Assembly: GCF_002245625.1 (NCBI RefSeq)
Contig: NZ_NOIG01000012.1
Span: forward strand, 62,001-126,000
DNA length: 64,000 bases
Direction: 5' to 3'
From: Acidovorax kalamii
GTDB lineage: Bacteria > Pseudomonadota > Gammaproteobacteria > Burkholderiales > Burkholderiaceae_C
Numbering within the stretch: the first letter of the stretch is position 1; every line of letters starts with the position of its first letter. Both the position numbers and the translations under genes were made by a program. Positions 43,480-49,880 of this stretch are shown piece by piece. The notes under the pieces are model-generated. The model did not search any database. It had not been told where the DNA came from and worked only from the letters and a program-made list of their open reading frames with translations.

Positions 43480-44403
43480 ATGAAACTGCCTTGTTCCCGC
43501 CTTCTGCTGCGCATTGCGCTGGCGTCCGCAACACTCGCCGCCACAGCAACCCAGGCCGCCGTGCCTGCGCCCCAGAGGCAATATCTGCTGGACTTTTACG
43601 TCGCCACCAACGGCGCCGGCTGGACGACCAGCACCAACTGGAACGGAGCCCCTGGCACAGAGTGCACCTGGTATGGTGTGACTTGCGACGGCGGACAGAA
43701 CACCGTCACCACATTGAACCTGCCCAGCAACAACCTGATGGGCACCCTTCCCGACTGGTCTGCGTTGCCCGACCTGCAGCAGATCGGCCTGGCCACCAAT
43801 GCCCTCACGGGCGCCGTGCCAGCCATTTCGGGCTTGGCCTCTTTGGTCACCTTCGACGTGAGCTTCAACCAGCTTTCAGGCTCCTTGCCCAGCCCCGTTG
43901 GCCTGGGCCAGCTGCAAAACTACTATGCCTTTGGCAACCAGTTCACGGGCGCCATCCCCGCGCTGGCGGGGGCGCCAGCGCTGCTGCGGTTTCGCGCCTA
44001 CAACAACCAGCTTACCGGTGCCATCCCCGCGCTAGCGGGCACCAACCTGGTGGACATCGTGCTCAACAGCAACCAGCTCACCGGCTCCATTCCGCCGCTG
44101 CCAGCCTCACTGACCATCCTGCGGGTCGAAAACAACCAACTCAGCGGCCCAGTCCCCTTAGCGCCCCCCGCTCTGGCGGTGGGCGCATCCACACTGTGCG
44201 CCAACAACATCACGCCGTCTGTCGATGCCGCGTGGGACAAGGCGTCCACCGTCACCCCCTGGTACACCGGCTGCGGCACCCTGCCCCCTGCCCCCGGCGG
44301 CGCCACCTCCATCCCCACGCTCAGCGAATGGGGCTTGATCCTGATGTCTCTGGCAGCTGCCGCATGGGGCATGGCGACATTGCGCCGCAGGAGCCATCTG
44401 TAG
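43480..44403 (+). CDS. Secreted leucine-rich-repeat protein with IPTL-CTERM sorting tail
   Basis: A 307-residue exported protein. It has a signal peptide of about 27 residues, then a plant-like LRR cap (FYVATNGAGWTTSTNWNG...CTWYGVTCDGG). About six short leucine-rich repeats follow, of the form LxxIxLxxNxLTGAIPAL. The C-terminal 30 residues (278-307) are an IPTL-CTERM signal: IPTLSEWG, a membrane segment and RRRSHL. Such tails are targets of exosortase-type transpeptidases; no exosortase is in the window. Related LRRs bind proteins or glycans. It is divergent from LuxR paralogue 1. Confidence 0.9.
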   Translation: MKLPCSRLLLRIALASATLAATATQAAVPAPQRQYLLDFYVATNGAGWTTSTNWNGAPGTECTWYGVTCDGGQNTVTTLNLPSNNLMGTLPDWSALPDLQQIGLATNALTGAVPAISGLASLVTFDVSFNQLSGSLPSPVGLGQLQNYYAFGNQFTGAIPALAGAPALLRFRAYNNQLTGAIPALAGTNLVDIVLNSNQLTGSIPPLPASLTILRVENNQLSGPVPLAPPALAVGASTLCANNITPSVDAAWDKASTVTPWYTGCGTLPPAPGGATSIPTLSEWGLILMSLAAAAWGMATLRRRSHL

Positions 44404-44439
44404 CCTTTCGAGCCTTCACCCATTACCCACAAGCGCCAA

Positions 44440-44461
44440 ACGCTATACAAAACATAGCAAT
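44440..44461. repeat. Fragment of the AT-rich dispersed element
   Basis: AACGCTATACAAAACATAGCA-like sequence past the leucine-rich-repeat gene resembles the CGCTnnnATAGC end of the element. The match is short. Confidence 0.35.
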
Positions 44462-44509
44462 CTTGGGATGCTCCAGCCACCGGAGCAACCCCTGGTGCTT
44501 CCACGCCAC

Positions 44510-44527
44510 ATCGTTCACATGAACGAT
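44510..44527. promoter_or_regulatory. 18-bp palindrome upstream of the DUF3667 gene
   Basis: ATCGTTCA-CA-TGAACGAT has perfect 8-bp arms. Twenty bases further on is CCTACCAT (44547-44554), a possible -10 region, so the palindrome would sit near -40, where LuxR-type activators bind. A close match with the same spacing to CCTACGAT occurs at 45447. Confidence 0.6.
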
Positions 44528-44589
44528 GGCACAGGCGGGCTCGCGGCCTACCATCCGCAGCCCGTTTTGCTGCACGGTATGCCCCGCCT

Positions 44590-45384
44590 GTGACCTCTGC
44601 GCCCACGCCCCCCGCCCCCATCCACGACGCCTTGTTCGACACCTCGGCCTGCCTCAACTGTGGCGCGCCGCTCACGGGGCCGTTTTGCGCGCACTGCGGG
44701 CAGAAGAAGGCGGCGCGCATGGGCACCCGCATGGTGCGCAAGGAGGCCTGGGAGCGATTCCGGTGGTTTGAGTGGAGCTCCATCCGCAACGCGCTGCGGG
44801 TGCTGCCGCAGCCCGGCACCATGGCGCGCGAGTATGTGCTGGGGCAGCGCAAGGACCACCCGCACCCGCTCACGCTGCTGTTCCTGTCCATCGGCTTTTT
44901 GCTCATCGTGCTGGGCCACACCGACTACCTGCGGCCCGATCTGCCCAGCGAGGCGGCGCAGCGCATGTATGCGCTGGTCACCGGGTACTCGAAGTGGTCG
45001 TTTTCGCTGGGGGCGGTGGCGGCTTTTTCCAGCATGTGGCTGGTGTTCCGGCGGCGCGGCTACAACCTGGCCGAGCTGCTAGCGCTCGCGTTGTACTGCC
45101 AGGCGGTGTTCATTGCGCTGCAGATGGTGAACCAGCTGCCGCTGGTGCTGGCGCACTCGCCGGAGTTGCTCAAGTGGCACAAGCAGTGGTCGCCCTGGTA
45201 CATGACTGCGCTGCAGACGCTGATGTTCATGCTGGCGCTGCGGCAGTTCTTTCTGCTGGATCTGCGCCGCGACGTGGGCTGGCTGCTGCTGGCCGGGGCG
45301 CTGTTTGCCGGGCTCAAGTGGCAGGCCACCCAGCTCTATGCCCGGGGCGTGGTGGAGTTGGTGCTCTGGCAGATGGGCGGCTGA
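44590..45384 (+). CDS. DUF3667 domain membrane protein
   Basis: A 264-residue protein. It opens with a zinc-ribbon-like CLNCGAPLTGPFCAHCG (residues about 21-37), then a segment typical of DUF3667 (TMAREYVLGQRKDHPHPLTLLFLSIGFLLI). Five or so membrane segments follow. The start is GTG at 44590; no ATG fits the conserved N-terminus. Function is unknown. The palindrome at 44510 suggests control by one of the flanking LuxR-type regulators. Confidence 0.85.
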   Translation: MTSAPTPPAPIHDALFDTSACLNCGAPLTGPFCAHCGQKKAARMGTRMVRKEAWERFRWFEWSSIRNALRVLPQPGTMAREYVLGQRKDHPHPLTLLFLSIGFLLIVLGHTDYLRPDLPSEAAQRMYALVTGYSKWSFSLGAVAAFSSMWLVFRRRGYNLAELLALALYCQAVFIALQMVNQLPLVLAHSPELLKWHKQWSPWYMTALQTLMFMLALRQFFLLDLRRDVGWLLLAGALFAGLKWQATQLYARGVVELVLWQMGG

Positions 45385-45408
45385 GCCACCCGGCGGCCGC
45401 TGAAAAAT

Positions 45409-45422
45409 GTGAACCAGTTCAC
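45409..45422. promoter_or_regulatory. GTGAAC-CA-GTTCAC palindrome upstream of LuxR paralogue 2
   Basis: Perfect 6-bp arms around two bases lie 25 bp before the second, better-matching site. The half-sites TGAAC and GTTCA are those of the 18-bp motif but in the opposite arrangement, so this may be a variant or a chance neighbour. Confidence 0.4.
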
Positions 45423-45446
45423 GATTGTGTGTCGGAGTGCCACCAC

Positions 45447-45464
45447 ATCCTTCACCTGAATGAT
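45447..45464. promoter_or_regulatory. 18-bp palindromic operator-like site upstream of LuxR paralogue 2
   Basis: ATCCTTCACCTGAATGAT matches 15 of 18 positions of the site at 44510-44527, including flanking CCAC before it and GATG after it. Twenty-one bases downstream is CCTACGAT (45485-45492), mirroring the CCTACCAT of the other site. Confidence 0.6.
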
Positions 45465-45531
45465 GTTGCCCTGGCGGCAACGCACCTACGATCCGCCGCA
45501 GTTCAACCAAATCAGAAAAAAGGAGGCCGCC

Positions 45532-46713
45532 TTGGCCGGTCAGGAGTGGAACACGCAGCACCTGGGAATCCCCGGTTTTGAGGCCCTGATGGCCGAAAGC
45601 CTGGAGGCCCTGGGCGAGCCCGGCATGGTGGAGCGCCTGCTGCGCCGCCTGGGCGAGGCGCTGGGCAGCCACAAGGTGGTGCTGTTCTGCCCCCTGCCCG
45701 GCTCGGACGACCCGCTGGCAGCCTACCAGTGGGGCATGCCCGACGATTTTCTGGCGCGCTATGCGAACCTCATCCAGGGCTGCGACGCCTGGAGCGAGGC
45801 GCTGGAGCGCCAGCAGGGGCAGGCGCTGGCGCGCGGCGGATCGCTGAGCCAGCAGCTGGTCAGCACCCCGGCGCTACGCCGGGGCGCGTTTTATGCCGAC
45901 TACCTCAAGCCCCTGGGCATTGATGCCATGGTCAACAGCATCGTCGAGGCCTCGCCCGAGGTCGGTATGCATGTGCTGGCGATGTACAACGACCTGGGCC
46001 AGAGCGAGTTCACGCCCGAGCAGTTTGCCCGCCTGCGCGCCGCCACGCCCTGGGTGCGCAGCCTCATGCGCGCCCAGCGCCGCCTGCAGCAGGCCCAGCG
46101 CCACACCAGCGCGCTGGAGCGCACACTGGACCAGCTGCCCCTGGGCGTGATGCATGTGAACCGCCGTGGCGAGCTGCGCTACCTGAACGAACACGCCCGT
46201 GCATGGCTCGGCATTGAAGACGCCTGCCGCATCCTGCTGCGCGGCGCCACAGGCTGGCAGGCGCGCCAGCCGCTGCAGCTGGCGCAGATCCACCCTGCGC
46301 TGGTGCCGCTGTTGGGCACCAGCCTGAGCACGCAGACACCTGTCTCCGCCCGCCTGCAGCCCCAGCACCCCGGCGCCCCCGCCACGCTGGTGGCACTGGC
46401 GGCGCCCCTGCGCGGCGGTACGGCCCCTGCCACGGGCGAGGCGTTGGCCCAGTTCATCCTGGTGCCCGAGACGCCCCCGCATGCGGGCGCCACCGTGTCG
46501 GTGTGCAGCGCGCTCTACGGCCTCACCCCCGCCGAAGCGGCCCTGCTGCCCCTGCTGCTGCAGGGCATGACACCGCGCGAAATGGCCGACACCCGCCAAG
46601 TGAAGATGCCCACCGTGCGATCACAGCTGGCCAGCCTGTATGCCAAGACCGGCACCCGGGGCCAGGCCGAGCTGGCGCAGCGCGTGCTGCGCGTGGCCGC
46701 GCTAGTGGCTTGA
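45532..46713 (+). CDS. LuxR-type helix-turn-helix regulator, paralogue 2
   Basis: A 393-residue regulator and paralogue of the protein at 42020-43309. It has an unrecognised N-terminal sensing region, a PAS-like unit (LDQLPLGVMHVNRRGELRYLNEHARAWLG) and a C-terminal LuxR-type helix-turn-helix (YGLTPAEAALLPLLLQGMTPREMADTRQVKMPTVRSQLASLY). I place the start at TTG 45532 because a perfect AGGAGG lies at 45521-45526. The in-frame ATG at 45460 lies within the operator-like palindrome and would add 24 residues. DUF3667 lies just upstream. Confidence 0.82.
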   Translation: MAGQEWNTQHLGIPGFEALMAESLEALGEPGMVERLLRRLGEALGSHKVVLFCPLPGSDDPLAAYQWGMPDDFLARYANLIQGCDAWSEALERQQGQALARGGSLSQQLVSTPALRRGAFYADYLKPLGIDAMVNSIVEASPEVGMHVLAMYNDLGQSEFTPEQFARLRAATPWVRSLMRAQRRLQQAQRHTSALERTLDQLPLGVMHVNRRGELRYLNEHARAWLGIEDACRILLRGATGWQARQPLQLAQIHPALVPLLGTSLSTQTPVSARLQPQHPGAPATLVALAAPLRGGTAPATGEALAQFILVPETPPHAGATVSVCSALYGLTPAEAALLPLLLQGMTPREMADTRQVKMPTVRSQLASLYAKTGTRGQAELAQRVLRVAALVA

Positions 46714-46786
46714 CGTTCGTTTCTCTGTTTTTTTGTCTCTGTTCATTTTTGCGCGGCGCTGAACGCTGCATGAAAGGCCTCTGTCC

Positions 46787-48511
46787 ATGACCTTGTCTCG
46801 CCACTCCCTGCCCCAGCTTCGCCAACTGCGCCCGGTCGCCCTGGCCTGCTGCGCCCTCGTCGGCCTCGCTGTCGGTGGCCTGGCCATGGCCCAGAAGACC
46901 GCTGCCGTGGCCAAGCCCAGCAAGGCGCAGCTGGTGGCCGACCTGGCCGCCACGCTGCAGGCCTGCTCGTACGACGGCAGCCCGCTGGCGTTTTCTCCGC
47001 CCGACCTGTCCAAGGGCGGCGGCACCGGCAAGCAGGTGGTGGCCGAGATCATGAAGTACACCGGCCTGCCCGCCAACTTTGTGGTGGTGGAGGGCAAGGT
47101 GCCCAACGCGGCCGCCGTGATCATGCAGGGCCCCGACCAGGTGCCGCGCCGCGTGATTGCCTACAACCCCGCCTTCATGGGCCAGGTGATCGAGGCCACC
47201 AAGTCCAACAACTGGGCGCCCGTGAGCATCATGGCCCACGAGATCGGACACCACCTCTCGGGCCACACCATCGTGCCCGGTGGCAGCCAGCCGCCCATCG
47301 AGCTGGAGTCCGACAAATTCAGCGGCTTTGTGCTCTACAAGATGGGCGCGCCGCTGGCCGACGCCCAGCGCGCCATTGCCACGCTGATCCCCGAGAAGGA
47401 CGGCGAAACCCACCCCGGCCGCAGAAAACGCCTGGCCGCCATCGAGGCGGGCTGGAAGGAAGCCTGCGAGCTGCAGGGCGGCGGGCCGCAATGCTCCGGC
47501 GGGCTGCCGGTGCGCACGGCTGCGGCTGTACCAACGGCCGCGTCTCCCGCCCCGGCCCCCGCCACCCCGGTGGCCAAGGCGCCAGTTGCCACCCCATCGC
47601 CCTCGCCCGTGGCCGCACCACCCGCCAAGGCCCCGGCCCTGGCGGCCGCGCCTGCGGCCGAAACCCTGCCCAAGGCCGATGTGGCCGCCATCCCGTCCAA
47701 GGGCACGCAGTTCATCTACGACGAGTTCGGCATCCTGGACCCGGCCATCCGCGCGCAGTTTGAAAAGCAGATGTACGAGCATGCGCAGAAGACGGGCGTG
47801 GAAATCGTCACCCTGCTGGTGAAAGACCTGGGCGGCAAGAGCGCCGAGGACTACGCCCACGCCATGATGCGCCAGCTGCGCGTGGGCAAGCTCGACGTGG
47901 GCAACGGCGCCGTGCTGGTGGTGGCGCCCGAGCAGAACCAGGCCGCTGCCGTGCTGGGCGCGGGCGTGGCGCTGGAGATGCGCGGCCACGACAAGGCCGA
48001 GCAGCTCAAGCGCTGGACCAGCACGGCCTGGCCGCTGTGCAAGAAGAAGAACGCCTGCGGCGGCTGGACGGAGAACCTGATGCTCGCGGCCGACCACATC
48101 CGCCGCGACACCCGCCACGCCGACTGGACCATTGCCTACAACTCGCTGGGCGACCTGCACAAGGCCGATGCGGCGGAAAGCGGCAAATCCGTCAAGCCAC
48201 AGGACAGCAAAACCTGGCAGAAGATCACCCGCCTGTCGGGCACCGTGGAAAACCTGAACCCGCCCACGGGCGTCAAGAGCGCGTATGTGGTCGAGTCCAA
48301 GTTGAAGGACGGCAAGAAGGCCGTGCTGATGCGCAGCGCCGAGGGCCTGACCACCATGCTCTACGTCGATCCGCGCACCGAGGCGATGATGCCGGGCGGC
48401 AAGCTGGTGCAGGGCAAGACGTACACCGTCATTGCACGTTCGGACTTCCTGTCGTGGAACCCCAAGGACACGCAGTCGCTGGACGTGCTGAGCTACGCCA
48501 TCACGGAATAA
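46787..48511 (+). CDS. Exported M48-like metallopeptidase fused to a TPM domain
   Basis: A 574-residue exported protein. After a signal segment (ALACCALVGLAVGGLAMAQ) comes a metallopeptidase-like domain with HEIGHH at residues 151-156 and IELESDKF, with a candidate third zinc ligand at Glu172, as in M48 enzymes. A Pro/Ala linker (about residues 245-300) leads to a TPM domain (FIYDEFGILDPAIRAQFEKQM...GVEIVTLLVKDLGGKSAEDYA), found in envelope and repair-associated proteins. The last 130 residues are unrecognised. The combination is unusual. It heads a run of exported-protein genes on the same strand. Confidence 0.78.
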   Translation: MTLSRHSLPQLRQLRPVALACCALVGLAVGGLAMAQKTAAVAKPSKAQLVADLAATLQACSYDGSPLAFSPPDLSKGGGTGKQVVAEIMKYTGLPANFVVVEGKVPNAAAVIMQGPDQVPRRVIAYNPAFMGQVIEATKSNNWAPVSIMAHEIGHHLSGHTIVPGGSQPPIELESDKFSGFVLYKMGAPLADAQRAIATLIPEKDGETHPGRRKRLAAIEAGWKEACELQGGGPQCSGGLPVRTAAAVPTAASPAPAPATPVAKAPVATPSPSPVAAPPAKAPALAAAPAAETLPKADVAAIPSKGTQFIYDEFGILDPAIRAQFEKQMYEHAQKTGVEIVTLLVKDLGGKSAEDYAHAMMRQLRVGKLDVGNGAVLVVAPEQNQAAAVLGAGVALEMRGHDKAEQLKRWTSTAWPLCKKKNACGGWTENLMLAADHIRRDTRHADWTIAYNSLGDLHKADAAESGKSVKPQDSKTWQKITRLSGTVENLNPPTGVKSAYVVESKLKDGKKAVLMRSAEGLTTMLYVDPRTEAMMPGGKLVQGKTYTVIARSDFLSWNPKDTQSLDVLSYAITE

Positions 48512-48526
48512 GGCGCCATCCCACCC

Positions 48527-48847
48527 ATGTCAGCCACCACCCTCACCCTGCTCCTGGCGGGCGCTGCCAACCTGCTGCCCGCGCTGTTCTTCATGTTCAC
48601 CGCACTGGTGGGCAGCAACGGCATGAACTCCGCGCAGGGCGGACAGCTGCTGGGCACCCTGGCCGTGCTGCTGGTGCTGGGCTGGCTCGCTGCGCTGTGG
48701 CTGGCCCGCCACCTGGCGCACTGGTGCCAGGCACGCGGATGGTCCACCGTGGCCAGCGTGGCGGCCGCCAGCGGCGGTGCGGTGGTCACCTTCACCGTGC
48801 TCGCGCTGCTGTCCACCTTGGTGGCGCTGCTGTGGGTGGGGGCGTGA
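48527..48847 (+). CDS. Small hypothetical membrane protein
   Basis: A 106-residue protein with three predicted membrane segments (LTLLLAGAANLLPALFFMFTALVG, LLGTLAVLLVLGWLAALWLA, VVTFTVLALLSTLVALLW). I do not recognise a family. It starts 15 bp after the metallopeptidase-TPM stop and is probably cotranscribed with it. Confidence 0.7.
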   Translation: MSATTLTLLLAGAANLLPALFFMFTALVGSNGMNSAQGGQLLGTLAVLLVLGWLAALWLARHLAHWCQARGWSTVASVAAASGGAVVTFTVLALLSTLVALLWVGA

Positions 48848-48916
48848 GCGGGCCGCGCTGCATCTGAAAGACCCAAGCAATCACGCCAGCAAAAAAACAC
48901 TGAGGGACACACCACC

Positions 48917-49387
48917 ATGCACCATCGCCTTCTCCCAACCCGGCGCCGCACCGCTCTCGCACTGCTCGCAGCATCCATGCTGCTGGCCGCAGGCACGCAG
49001 GCCGTACACGCCGCCGAACATTTCTGCGGCCAGCGCACCGCGCACCACATCGACAAGGCCCTGGGCGCCGCCTCTGAGCGCAGCGGCGGCGTGACGGTGG
49101 ACTTGATCGATGCCCAGAACGCCGCCTACGCCGCCTGGGACAAAGAGCTGAATCGCATCTACGCCCAGGTGCTGAAAGCTGCTGGCCCCGGCCGGCGTGA
49201 CACCCTGCGCGCAGCCCAGCGCGCCTGGCTGGCGTTTGACACCGCCCAGGGCCAGTGGGACAGCGCCGTGTTTGCCGACCAAGGCAGTTCGGCCGCGCTC
49301 AACATCGGCGGCGCTGCACTGGAGCGCCGACGCGCCCGCGTGTGCAAGCTGACTGAAGACCTGGACAGCCTGAAGGATTCGCAATGA
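48917..49387 (+). CDS. LprI-like (DUF1311) exported protein
   Basis: A 156-residue protein with a signal peptide ending near AVHAAEHF. The domain resembles DUF1311/LprI: DLIDAQNAAYAAWDKELNRIYAQVLKAAG, then LRAAQRAWLAFDTAQGQW, with two Cys that could form a disulfide. Some family members inhibit lysozyme; that role is not shown here. An AGGGAC leader precedes the ATG. It overlaps the next gene by ATGA (49384-49387). Confidence 0.78.
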   Translation: MHHRLLPTRRRTALALLAASMLLAAGTQAVHAAEHFCGQRTAHHIDKALGAASERSGGVTVDLIDAQNAAYAAWDKELNRIYAQVLKAAGPGRRDTLRAAQRAWLAFDTAQGQWDSAVFADQGSSAALNIGGAALERRRARVCKLTEDLDSLKDSQ

Positions 49388-49824
49388 TGCGCCGCACCTG
49401 GCTGCAGCGCCTGCCCCTGTGGGCGGCCGTGTTGGCGCCATTGCTGCGCCCCACCGGAGCCCATGCGCAGGGCAACGCCCAAGTGTGGCTGCGCGTGCGC
49501 AACAGCAGCCAGGAGGCCTTCACCCATGTCTGGCAAGGCCTGCCGCAGCAGGGCACGGATGTGGACCTGGGCCCGCTGCTGCCGGGCGACACCAGCCGCT
49601 GGCACGCGCTGCCTGCCACGCTGGCGCACTACCGCAAGACCCGCATCCAGATCGGCCAGCGCCAGTTCACCCACGTAACCGACACCTCCTTCCCCGGTGG
49701 CCGCACCACGCTGGCGCCGGGCCACTACACCTTCACCTACACGCTCGAAGGCGGCGCGCTGCGCCTGACCGTGGCGGCGGAGCCCGGCGCCTCCGGCACC
49801 GACCGGTCACATCAAAAACAATAG
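49384..49824 (+). CDS. Hypothetical exported protein
   Basis: A 146-residue protein with an N-terminal signal-like segment (LPLWAAVLAPLLRPTGAHAQ) and a beta-rich remainder. I do not recognise a family. It is translationally coupled to the LprI-like gene by a four-base overlap. Its TAG stop (49822-49824) falls in the CAATAGCA of an AT-rich repeat copy, so the original C-terminus may have been altered by that element. Confidence 0.7.
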   Translation: MMRRTWLQRLPLWAAVLAPLLRPTGAHAQGNAQVWLRVRNSSQEAFTHVWQGLPQQGTDVDLGPLLPGDTSRWHALPATLAHYRKTRIQIGQRQFTHVTDTSFPGGRTTLAPGHYTFTYTLEGGALRLTVAAEPGASGTDRSHQKQ

Positions 49825-49858
49825 CAACAAGCGCTTACCAGACGCGCGCAAAGGCCGA
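49806..49858 (+). repeat. AT-rich dispersed element carrying the stop of an exported-protein gene
   Basis: Sequence from CAAAAACAATAGCA through AAGCGCTTACC and CGCGCGCAAAGGCC to GAAT matches the element. It supplies the last codons and TAG stop of the gene at 49384 and reaches to 23 bp before the DUF4832 gene. Confidence 0.65.
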
Positions 49859-49880
49859 ATTTCATTCAAGAAAGCCGCCC

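Noticed and set aside
43720..44130. Tandem repeats in the leucine-rich-repeat gene as a possible CRISPR or minisatellite
   Set aside because: The periodicity is that of in-frame leucine-rich repeats; units are diverged and there are no spacers.
46523..48160. 545-codon minus-strand open frame opposite the metallopeptidase-TPM gene
   Set aside because: Gly/Arg/His-rich antisense artefact; the plus strand has a signal peptide, HEIGHH motif and TPM domain.
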